The translations under genes and the position numbers were made by a program. A DNA stretch of 6,676 nucleotides, taken from contig JAEOUK010000528.1 in assembly GCA_016839385.1 (NCBI GenBank), forward strand, positions 1 to 6,676, in the 5' to 3' direction. Position 1 is the stretch's first letter; each line of letters opens with the position of its first letter. The notes below the pieces were generated by a model that did not search any database, was not told the origin of the DNA, and saw only the letters and a program-made list of their open reading frames with translations. This DNA comes from Promethearchaeota archaeon. Its GTDB lineage: Archaea; Asgardarchaeota; Lokiarchaeia; Sigynarchaeales; MK-D1. Positions 1 to 6,533 of this stretch are shown in pieces.

Positions 1-486
1 ATGGTTTTGGTTCAATTACCTTTCGTTCCCGCTCCAAAGCCAAGTTACAACATCGAAGACCTAAGACCGTCAGCCAATGCAATTCTGAGATACTACCCAG
101 AAGTTGCACGATGCCTTAGTTGCAACGCGTGTAGCAGAGTTTGTCCGCAAGAGATTAACGTGATGGACTATGTTCAGGATTGTTTACATGGGAATATCGA
201 CAAAGCGGCAGAAGAATCTTTCGATTGTGTTCAGTGTGGACTCTGTACAATAAGATGCCCCGCTGAAATCCCACAATATCATGTGGCAATGCTAGCCAGA
301 CGACTTCATGGAAGATATACCCTAATCACACCTCCAGAATTACTTAAGCGAGTGGAGGAAATTGAATCAGGCAAATATGAAAAGGGTTTTGATGATTTAA
401 TGAAACTCGATAAAGCAGGATTGAAAGCACGTTACACAAAACGTGACTTTATTGATCAAAAGAAAGCTGGGGAGGAGGACGATTAA
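1..486 (+). CDS. HdrC-like / ferredoxin-type protein with two [4Fe-4S] clusters
   Basis: A 161-residue soluble protein with two classical 4Fe-4S motifs: C38-x2-C41-x2-C44-x3-C48-P and C76-x2-C79-x2-C82-x3-C86-P. The spacing of about 38 residues between motifs, the 'ARCLSCNACSRVCP' style of the first motif and the helical tail resemble heterodisulfide reductase subunit C and the Fe-S subunits of fumarate reductases. There is no plant-type [2Fe-2S] domain as in SdhB/FrdB and no CCG domain as in HdrB or TfrB. The inferred role is cytoplasmic electron transfer to or from the flavoprotein encoded one base downstream. The charged C-terminus (residues 100-161) has no cysteines and may be a docking segment. 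The ATG is the first base of the window, so the true start and any further upstream subunits cannot be seen. The Fe-S assignment is secure; the exact family is less so. Confidence 0.85.
   Translation: MVLVQLPFVPAPKPSYNIEDLRPSANAILRYYPEVARCLSCNACSRVCPQEINVMDYVQDCLHGNIDKAAEESFDCVQCGLCTIRCPAEIPQYHVAMLARRLHGRYTLITPPELLKRVEEIESGKYEKGFDDLMKLDKAGLKARYTKRDFIDQKKAGEEDD
469..478 (+). promoter_or_regulatory. Shine-Dalgarno site setting the flavoprotein start
   Basis: The purine run GGGGAGGAGG ends 9 nt before the ATG at 488. It lies inside the last codons of the upstream Fe-S gene. It supports the 488 start over an in-frame ATG at 443, which would add 15 basic residues and overlap the upstream gene by 44 nt. 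The arrangement implies translational coupling of the pair. Confidence 0.85.
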
Positions 487-487
487 G

Positions 488-2152
488 ATGAAACTCATTG
501 GTGGATATACAGAAGAAATGCGTAAAAGTATTGACAACGTGAATAAAACGAGGAGTAAACGAAGAGACCAAATTATTCCAGATTTGACTATGGACGAACG
601 GAAAAAAGTCTTGGATCAATTCCATCCAGATTACAATCCGAAATACAAACGAAACATCTCATGGGGGGCTAATAAAGGTGATAATGTACCTAATGAAGTA
701 GTAGATGTTTTAGAATCTTACCCAACTATTGGTCCAGATAAACTCGATCTCGGGAAAATTGATTATGATGTAGGTGTACTTGTAATTGGTGCAGGCGGTG
801 CGGGTACCAATGCAGCACTATGGTCTCACTATTCAGGTGTTCCTCTAGAAGATATTTTAATGGTTACTAAACTTCGATTCGGAGATTGTAACAGTGTAAT
901 GGCACAAGGTGGTATCCAAGCTGCAGATCGTCCCGATGATAATCCTCTTATTCACTACTTAGATGCTATTGGAGGTGGTCATTTCGATAACAAACCTGAA
1001 TTAGTGAAAGCACTAGTTGGGGATGCTCCAAAAGTAATTAAATGGCATAAGGAATTAGGGGTGAATTATGATTGTGAAGAAGATGGAAATTTTGTGGAAG
1101 TACCTGGAGGTGGAACTTCTCGAAACCGCATGCATTGTGCAAAAGATTACACTGGCTTAGAAATTTTCAGAACGCTCAAAGATGAAGCAATTAACCAAGG
1201 AATTCCGTATCTGGAGTTCTCACCAGCAGTCGAATTACTTACTGATGATTCAGGTCGGGTGACTGGAGCGATTTTATACAACATTGAAACCAAGCGCTAT
1301 TTCGTTGTTCGGGCTCAAAACGTAGTGATGGCAACAGGCGGGTTTGGTCGTTTGCACATAGGAAACTATGCAACGACAAATCACTACGGCGCGACCATGG
1401 ACGGTGTTGTAATGGCATATCGTGCCGGTGCAAAACTTCGTGACCTTGATTCTACGCAATTCCATCCCACTGGGGCTGCATATCCAGAACAAATTGTTGG
1501 TCTATTGATTACAGAAAAAGTGAGGAGCCTTGGTGGTCAAGTTTTAGGTAAGAATGGAGAGCAAATCTGCTATCCTTTGGAACCACGAGATGTTGAAGCA
1601 GCATCTTTGATAAAAGAATGCACGACGACTGAGAATTACATTGAAACCCCCACAGGCATGCGCGGTGTGTGGTTAGATAGTCCTTTGATTGAAGAGGTTA
1701 AGGGAAAGGGCACTGTTATGAAAAATCTCAGTGCTATGTATCGGATGCTTAAGAGATTTGATATAGATATAACAGTAGACCCGATTCTAGTTTATCCAAC
1801 TCTCCATTATCAAAACGGAGGCGTTGCTCTTGATGAGAATTGTTATTCAAGTGTTAAAGGATTGCTCATTGCAGGAGAGGTGTCCGGAGGTGTTCATGGG
1901 AAAAACCGATTAATGGGTAATTCACTTCTTGAGATCAATGTATTTGGTAGACGTGCAGGAATTACAGCAGCAAAAGAATATAATAAAAACGCTAAACCCG
2001 GTAAATTAACATTAAACCATGTATATAACACTATGAAAGCATTGGATGCTTTGAATCTCAAATCCAAAAAATACGCACCATTGATTCTGCCAGAATACCG
2101 CAGTGAAGTGGTAAAAGACCGATTAGTTCAGTTATACGAGCAATTGAGCTAA
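488..2152 (+). CDS. Fumarate reductase/succinate dehydrogenase-family flavoprotein, atypical
   Basis: A 554-residue FAD protein of the FrdA/SdhA/L-aspartate oxidase superfamily. Visible landmarks are the Rossmann loop G101-A-G-G-A-G106, AQGGI at 139-143, MATGGFG at 281-287, QFHPTG at 324-329 (active-site His326), EPRDV at 365-369 (Arg367, equivalent to the catalytic Arg of the family), H440-Y-Q-N-G-G and GVHGKNRLMGNSL at 468-480 (Arg474, substrate binding), then VFGRRAG. This fits a reductase or dehydrogenase of a dicarboxylate or similar alkene/alkane acid, with electrons exchanged through the adjacent Fe-S protein. There are several oddities. About 94 residues precede the flavin fold. Asn135 sits where SdhA/FrdA carry the FAD-linking His, so FAD is probably non-covalent. 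RSLGG (346-350) replaces the usual RGEGG. Only about 63 residues follow GRRAG, so most of the usual C-terminal domain is missing. No signal peptide is seen, which suggests a cytoplasmic location. Family is confident; substrate is unknown. Confidence 0.88.
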   Translation: MKLIGGYTEEMRKSIDNVNKTRSKRRDQIIPDLTMDERKKVLDQFHPDYNPKYKRNISWGANKGDNVPNEVVDVLESYPTIGPDKLDLGKIDYDVGVLVIGAGGAGTNAALWSHYSGVPLEDILMVTKLRFGDCNSVMAQGGIQAADRPDDNPLIHYLDAIGGGHFDNKPELVKALVGDAPKVIKWHKELGVNYDCEEDGNFVEVPGGGTSRNRMHCAKDYTGLEIFRTLKDEAINQGIPYLEFSPAVELLTDDSGRVTGAILYNIETKRYFVVRAQNVVMATGGFGRLHIGNYATTNHYGATMDGVVMAYRAGAKLRDLDSTQFHPTGAAYPEQIVGLLITEKVRSLGGQVLGKNGEQICYPLEPRDVEAASLIKECTTTENYIETPTGMRGVWLDSPLIEEVKGKGTVMKNLSAMYRMLKRFDIDITVDPILVYPTLHYQNGGVALDENCYSSVKGLLIAGEVSGGVHGKNRLMGNSLLEINVFGRRAGITAAKEYNKNAKPGKLTLNHVYNTMKALDALNLKSKKYAPLILPEYRSEVVKDRLVQLYEQLS

Positions 2153-2172
2153 TTAATTTATTTTTATTATTA
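2153..2172 (+). terminator. T-rich tract after the flavoprotein, possible archaeal-type terminator
   Basis: Directly after the TAA the plus strand is nearly all T and A, with a T5 run and repeated TTA. U-rich tracts without a stem are the common archaeal termination signal. A weak 5-bp stem (AAGAC at 2190-2194, GTCTT at 2198-2202) followed by further T runs lies just downstream and may reinforce it. The call rests on base composition and position only. Confidence 0.35.
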
Positions 2173-2236
2173 TCAATGTTTTACACTATAAGACTTGGTC
2201 TTTTCATTATTTTTATACTAAATGTGCCTTCATTTC

Positions 2237-2246
2237 TGATATAATA
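2237..2246 (+). promoter_or_regulatory. Possible TATA-type promoter element for the CrtI-like gene
   Basis: The sequence TGATATAATA stands out in the spacer. Read as an archaeal TATA box it would place a transcription start near 2268-2270 and leave a leader of roughly 60 nt. Read as a bacterial -10 (TATAAT at 2240-2245) it has no convincing -35 about 17 nt upstream. In so AT-rich a region such matches arise easily. Confidence 0.3.
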
Positions 2247-2327
2247 TGATTTTTCTAAATTGAGTAGTAAGAAGTGTTCAAACTCAGAAAAAAAATCAAG
2301 AAGTATTTACTAATTAGAGATAGAATA

Positions 2328-3791
2328 ATGAAAAAGAAGATCGCAATAATTGGGGCAGGTATTGCAGGATTATCAGCGGGTATTTATGCCCAAATGAATG
2401 GATTTGATTCCGAAATTTACGAAAGTCACATTTTACCAGGAGGTCTTTGTACTTCATGGAAGAGAGGAGACTATACTTTTGATGGTTGCATTCATTGGTT
2501 AACAGGATCTGGAGAGAAAGATTCATTCTACAAGTTTTGGAACGAGATAGGAGCCTTAGAAGGAAAAAAAGTTGTCGATCCCGATGAATTCATGAGATTT
2601 ACATATTCTGATGGAACTCAGGTGAGATATTACACAGACATGAATAAATTGGAAGAACATCTCTTAGAAATCGCTCCAGAAGATGCCAAACAAATTAAGA
2701 AATTGTGTAGAATGGTTAAGAAAATGTCAAAGATGAAGTCTCCCCTTGATAAACCCTTTTCCTTGATGAAAACGAAAGACATATTCAAAATGATCATAAA
2801 AATGCTCCCATATATGAAGTTGTTCAAATATCTCAATACTACTTCAGTTAAAGACTATGCAGATACCTTTCAGAACAAATACATCAGAGAAAGTCTAAAA
2901 GAAGTACTATATGTGGACGATTTTTCACTTTCAGGCTTAATTTTTACCCTTTCAGCATGCCATAATAAAAGTGCAGGATATCCGATTGGAGGATCATTAG
3001 AATTTGCTCGAACTATCGAAAGAAAGTATTTAGAATTAGGAGGAAAAATACGATATAATAGTTTTGTTGATAAAATCAATGTTGAAAATGACCATGCTAC
3101 GGGAATCCAATTTAAAAGCGGAGAACAGCTAAATGCAGACTATATCATTAGTGCAGGAGATTTATATCTAGCATTAGAACAATTATTAGATGGTCGCTTA
3201 GAAGGTTCCCCATTCGAATTTTTATTCAAGGAAGAAAAAACTTTTCCATCTGCAGTTCAAGTCTCATTTGGGGCAAATAGAGATTTTAGTGATCAACCAA
3301 ACACAATTGTTCAGCACTTACCATTGAAGAACCCTATAACAATTGCTGGTGAAGAAACAAAAACAATTGGTTTCAAACATTATGCTTTGGATCCTACGCT
3401 TGCTCCAAAAGGAAAGTCAACATTCATCGTATTTCATAGTGCTCAAGACTTTGATTATTGGGAAAAACTAAAACAAAACAACGAAGCTTACAGAAAAGAG
3501 AAACAGAATATTTTACATCAGACAATCCAAGCGTTAGAAGAGCATTTTCCCGGAATAATGGAAGATATTGAAGTGACTGACGTAGCCACACCTCTAACAT
3601 ATGAGCGTTACACGCACGTCTGGAAAGGCTCGTACATGACGTGGATTCAAACTCCTCAAAACTCTGATAAGCTACAGAGAATCCCCTATCAACTTCCTGA
3701 TGTTAAAAATCTTTATTTTTCAGGTATGTGGCTAATGCCTCCAGGCGGATTACCGTGTGGGCTAAAAACTTCTCGGGATATTATTCAATAA
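2328..3791 (+). CDS. CrtI/phytoene desaturase-like FAD-dependent oxidoreductase
   Basis: A 487-residue protein of the phytoene desaturase/carotenoid isomerase/retinol saturase (amino-oxidase fold) family. The N-terminus carries the dinucleotide loop G9-A-G-I-A-G14, Glu32 ending the second strand for the FAD ribose, GG at 38-39, and the family's GDYTFDGCIHWL (47-58). The C-terminus has the second FAD-contact motif NLYFSGMWLMPPGGLPCGLK (461-480). Length is normal for the family (about 490-510). Members use FAD for desaturation, saturation or isomerisation of polyprenoid or lipid substrates. The middle (about 100-300) is lysine-rich with hydrophobic helices, as expected for a lid touching membrane lipids. 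The ATG at 2328 is chosen because Lys-Lys-Lys then the first beta strand follow directly, although its ribosome site is weak. No prenyl synthase or phytoene synthase is nearby, so the substrate cannot be named. Confidence 0.85.
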   Translation: MKKKIAIIGAGIAGLSAGIYAQMNGFDSEIYESHILPGGLCTSWKRGDYTFDGCIHWLTGSGEKDSFYKFWNEIGALEGKKVVDPDEFMRFTYSDGTQVRYYTDMNKLEEHLLEIAPEDAKQIKKLCRMVKKMSKMKSPLDKPFSLMKTKDIFKMIIKMLPYMKLFKYLNTTSVKDYADTFQNKYIRESLKEVLYVDDFSLSGLIFTLSACHNKSAGYPIGGSLEFARTIERKYLELGGKIRYNSFVDKINVENDHATGIQFKSGEQLNADYIISAGDLYLALEQLLDGRLEGSPFEFLFKEEKTFPSAVQVSFGANRDFSDQPNTIVQHLPLKNPITIAGEETKTIGFKHYALDPTLAPKGKSTFIVFHSAQDFDYWEKLKQNNEAYRKEKQNILHQTIQALEEHFPGIMEDIEVTDVATPLTYERYTHVWKGSYMTWIQTPQNSDKLQRIPYQLPDVKNLYFSGMWLMPPGGLPCGLKTSRDIIQ

Positions 3792-3855
3792 ATTTGTCAT
3801 GAAGAGAAAAAGATTTTTAAAACATCATAGGAGTTACCAATTCGAAAATTTGGGT
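3792..3855. other. Convergent intergenic region
   Basis: These 64 bases separate the stops of the CrtI-like (+) and GH94-like (-) genes. They contain A5-GA-T5 at 3807-3818, which gives a T run on both strands, and most of a stem-loop described separately. No coding sequence fits here. Confidence 0.5.
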
Positions 3856-3864
3856 TCATTTTTT
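3837..3864 (+). terminator. Stem-loop plus T6, possible terminator of the CrtI-like gene
   Basis: CCAATT (3837-3842) pairs with AATTTGG (3847-3853) around a CGAA loop with one bulged base. A T6 run at 3859-3864 follows on the plus strand. The polarity suits the CrtI-like gene ending at 3791. The T run overlaps the last codons of the opposing gene. The stem is short and AT-rich, so the call is tentative. Confidence 0.35.
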
Positions 3865-6420
3865 AATTAAAATCTTATCTATCGGATTTTTTTTTGTGTA
3901 GACGAGTTTGATTTGGTTTTGATGCATCTCAATTCCGGAATCCAGAGGAGGAAAAATATCAATATCAGATGGAACCATGAAATTTTGTGGGAGTATGACA
4001 TTTAAGACGAAATCAGCTCTAAACTCATGTCTAAACCAGATTGTTATTTCACTTTCATTCTTATCAATCGAAATTAAAGCCGATGAAAGCGAGAAATCAT
4101 GTTCGATATCCAGATTGATTACAATTCCCTCGTAATTTCCCTTAATACCTGCAAATTTAATCACGGCAGCTAGAATTCCAGCATGAAGGTTGTTGTTCAT
4201 AAAAGGAAAATCACACATCGGTGTTGCTACATGAAAAAATGCTTCTCCTGGTCTTAAAGAATCATTAGAATTGTAGGAATCTGGTCCACTCCATATTCCA
4301 TACCAGATATCAGGATGTTTCTCGGCACGAGTTTGCATAGTTATATAGTTAAGGAACTTAGATGCCAGATTTGGAGAGTGCACACGCAAGCTCCACAAAA
4401 GTAACCAATTCAGTACGTGCCATATTCCTCCATTGATGTCCCAACCGTTCGGGAGTAAAGAATTTTGAGAGGATGGAGGGTCAAGACAATGAGCTCCAAT
4501 CTGTGCAGGAATTACCAAATTTTTCCAAATATTAGATACAGTGGTATTTATCTGATCTCCATGAAAATTCTCGTTCAGTATCAGCCAAACATGGTGCTCT
4601 AAAAATAATGAATCCGTTCCTATTGGATTACCAACTCCATCCCAGCCGCGATTGAACCATTTACCATTCCATGATGTGTTTAGAGCTTTCATGACCTTAT
4701 TCATTACTTTCTTCATGAGATTGGCTAAGGATCGATCAAGAGATTCTATCAGTGGAAGGATTTTTTTAAAAGAATATGCTAACATTGCAGAATTGAAAGT
4801 AGATTCCCCCCTTTTCATGAATTTCCTCCTTTTTTTCACCATAAACGTAATACCATCGTTCCAATCTCCGTCACAAACTCGAACCATATCATGTTCCCCC
4901 AAACCAATGTGTTCAGACAATACATAATTGATTATAAGCTTAAGAATATCAGCAATTGTTGAATTTGCTGCAGAGAGTAGTTCCTTGAGAATTTGATAAT
5001 CACGAGTCAGATATATGTATTCTGAGAGAGCCCAGATGACAAAAAAATACTGATCACTCGGATTTGCATGAATCCCCGGGATTGAGACGGTTTTTCCATA
5101 CCCATGGAAACTATAAGGGATTTTTCCTGTGCGTTCAACTAATGAGAAAATGAATTTAAGATTCTCTCTTGCTAAATTTGGACTCAAGAATATTAGGGGA
5201 AGCAGATATAAACAATAATCCCGAACCGAACCATCAAATCCATGTCCCAATAGATAAATGGAACCTTGTGGAATTCGAGGGTACTTATAAAAATCATCCG
5301 TGAACATGGATGATAGTAGATAGTTTGAATGCCATTGTATTTCTCGATTTATCCACGGCATATCTTGTGTGTAAATTGAAAGAGATTGACGTTTGAAATT
5401 TGATATCATAGTTTTAAAAGGAGCTTTCGCACGGTTTTCTTGAATTTGATTTTTATATTGAGAAATGATTTTTGGGATATTTTGTTTATCTTCTACCCCA
5501 AAAATCAAAATTAATTTGATTGGTCGAGATTTTTGAATCGTCAAAGAAGATTTTCCCACCAAACAACCTTTTTTCTGGTCATAATTTATTTCAACCTTTA
5601 CATCAGATTCCAGACATTCCAAGAAAATCGGCTTGTAATGATAGTTAATATTTGATGATTTAGATGGATCCCGATTCCGTAAGGATTTGTATTTTGGAAC
5701 TAGTATCGTTTGTCCTGCGTCGGTGCTCTCTTGATGATAACCAATTCTTCGGGCATGTTTTCGACGAGATCCATCGGTATCCATTCTGAATAGTCTTTGA
5801 AAAAAAACAAGCAAATTTGTTAGTATATTCTTCAAAGGATTAATAAAATAGTCTTTTCTTCCATAGGAACTAACAATTGCAGATTTTCGGAGAGGATAAT
5901 GATAGATATCCCAGCAAGAAGAAAATTCAATATCTATTGGATCAGTTCGAGTGCTTTCTATGGTCACTTCAGAAATTACAATAGCGTTATTTCCAGTAGG
6001 AGCATAAATCGTATTTTTCAAAGTGATTCCGTTCCGATTGCTTGATTTCTGGAAATATCCGGATCCAAATACACGTGTATCTAGTATTTCATCTTCTGGA
6101 GTATTCAAATCGGTCAAAATTTTGCCTTCATGACCGTGGATCACGCAATATCCTAATCCTCCATGGTTAGGATTCGGTTCCCAACCGTCATTCCCAATTA
6201 AAGTGAATCCTCTTCTAGGATCTAGCCCAATTACATGTCCATGATTTGTTACCAGCAATGACCACGCTTCATTTCCAATGAGATGATAATGTGTGGTGGA
6301 TCCACCATATGTTGTATAATACTGAGCTCTGAGATCTGAGTATTCCTTGCATGTGTATTGAAAAGCAGGTAAACCATTCTCATCAATTATCCATTTACCA
6401 TATAATGTGGACTCGACCAT
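3856..6420 (-). CDS. GH94-like glycoside phosphorylase/hydrolase
   Basis: An 854-residue protein with GH94 (cellobiose/chitobiose phosphorylase) architecture: an N-terminal beta-sandwich (about 1-310) with Y38-G-G-S opening motifs, a helical linker, an (alpha/alpha)6 barrel (about 360-760) and a C-terminal beta domain (about 765-854). Barrel landmarks are HGFDGSVRDY (393-402, like the GFRDQ sugar-binding motif), GDWND (518-522, where Asp519 matches the family's general acid), GEST at 538-541 (like GESVW), WFNRGWDGVGNPIG (588-601, like the 'YLRAYDDDGTPLGS' segment) and INGGIWH at 662-668 (like ENGGxYxH). These enzymes act on beta-linked disaccharides or oligosaccharides. The TGSAGW-type phosphate-contact loop expected near 725-750 is not recognisable; the sequence there is rich in Asp, Phe and Asn. 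The protein may therefore hydrolyse rather than phosphorolyse. No signal peptide is seen, so it is probably cytoplasmic. The 6420 ATG is chosen for its GGAGG site. Fold is confident; substrate and reaction are unknown. Confidence 0.78.
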   Translation of the reverse strand: MVESTLYGKWIIDENGLPAFQYTCKEYSDLRAQYYTTYGGSTTHYHLIGNEAWSLLVTNHGHVIGLDPRRGFTLIGNDGWEPNPNHGGLGYCVIHGHEGKILTDLNTPEDEILDTRVFGSGYFQKSSNRNGITLKNTIYAPTGNNAIVISEVTIESTRTDPIDIEFSSCWDIYHYPLRKSAIVSSYGRKDYFINPLKNILTNLLVFFQRLFRMDTDGSRRKHARRIGYHQESTDAGQTILVPKYKSLRNRDPSKSSNINYHYKPIFLECLESDVKVEINYDQKKGCLVGKSSLTIQKSRPIKLILIFGVEDKQNIPKIISQYKNQIQENRAKAPFKTMISNFKRQSLSIYTQDMPWINREIQWHSNYLLSSMFTDDFYKYPRIPQGSIYLLGHGFDGSVRDYCLYLLPLIFLSPNLARENLKFIFSLVERTGKIPYSFHGYGKTVSIPGIHANPSDQYFFVIWALSEYIYLTRDYQILKELLSAANSTIADILKLIINYVLSEHIGLGEHDMVRVCDGDWNDGITFMVKKRRKFMKRGESTFNSAMLAYSFKKILPLIESLDRSLANLMKKVMNKVMKALNTSWNGKWFNRGWDGVGNPIGTDSLFLEHHVWLILNENFHGDQINTTVSNIWKNLVIPAQIGAHCLDPPSSQNSLLPNGWDINGGIWHVLNWLLLWSLRVHSPNLASKFLNYITMQTRAEKHPDIWYGIWSGPDSYNSNDSLRPGEAFFHVATPMCDFPFMNNNLHAGILAAVIKFAGIKGNYEGIVINLDIEHDFSLSSALISIDKNESEITIWFRHEFRADFVLNVILPQNFMVPSDIDIFPPLDSGIEMHQNQIKLVYTKKNPIDKILIKK

Positions 6421-6429
6421 TATATCAAA

Positions 6430-6434
6430 CCTCC
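6430..6434 (-). promoter_or_regulatory. Shine-Dalgarno site of the GH94-like gene
   Basis: The minus strand reads GGAGG, 9 nt before the ATG at 6420-6418. This excludes the in-frame ATG at 6441, which would lie upstream of the site and add the seven residues MFWRFDI. Confidence 0.85.
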
Positions 6435-6533
6435 AGAACAATCCATGTTTAAAAATAATTATTCTTTTATAATTAGAAAAATCTATAGACTATTCTCTTC
6501 TTAAATTTCCTCAATTGCATAAAAATTAAATCC
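6435..6533. promoter_or_regulatory. Divergent promoter region
   Basis: This AT-rich gap separates the GH94-like gene (-) from the membrane protein gene (+). Besides the minus-strand TATA-like box there are two plus-strand candidates: CTTAAATTT at 6500-6508, which would start transcription just before 6534, and CATAAAAA at about 6518-6525, which would start it near 6546. No clear operator palindrome is visible. Confidence 0.4.
6464..6471 (-). promoter_or_regulatory. TATA-like box for the GH94-like gene
   Basis: On the minus strand TATAAAAG lies about 44-51 nt before the start codon. With archaeal spacing (about 25 nt to the transcription start) transcription would begin near 6441, giving a leader of about 20 nt that just includes the GGAGG site. 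The geometry fits well, but the surrounding DNA is AT-rich, so a chance match is possible. Confidence 0.45.

Larger units (their letters stand above)
2153..2327. other. AT-rich spacer between the flavoprotein and CrtI-like genes
   Basis: This 175-base spacer holds the T-rich tract and weak hairpin described separately, and a possible promoter element around 2237-2246. A GTG at 2274 is in frame with the next gene and would add 18 mostly basic residues, but no ribosome site supports it. I see no tRNA, repeat array or riboswitch-like structure. Confidence 0.5.

Noticed and set aside
443..487. Earlier in-frame ATG for the flavoprotein
   Set aside because: It overlaps the upstream gene by 44 nt, adds a 15-residue basic stretch and has no ribosome site, whereas the 488 ATG follows an excellent GGAGGAGG.
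1239..1492. Two minus-strand open frames inside the flavoprotein gene
   Set aside because: They overlap conserved flavoprotein motifs and their translations show no recognisable domain, so they are antisense shadows.
2240..2245. TATAAT as a bacterial sigma-70 -10 box
   Set aside because: No -35 element at the proper distance, and such hexamers are expected by chance in AT-rich DNA.
2274..2327. GTG start extending the CrtI-like protein by 18 residues
   Set aside because: The family normally begins right before the first beta strand; the extension is lysine-rich AT-driven sequence without a ribosome site.
2314..3079. Three minus-strand open frames of about 70 residues inside the CrtI-like gene
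   Set aside because: Antisense to a clear coding gene, low-complexity hydrophobic composition from AT-rich codons, no start signals.
4652..4927. 91-residue open frame on the plus strand
   Set aside because: It lies wholly antisense to the GH94-like barrel, including the DWND region, shows no domain and has no ribosome site.
6421..6441. Upstream ATG at 6441 for the GH94-like protein
   Set aside because: The GGAGG site lies downstream of it and is correctly spaced for the ATG at 6420.
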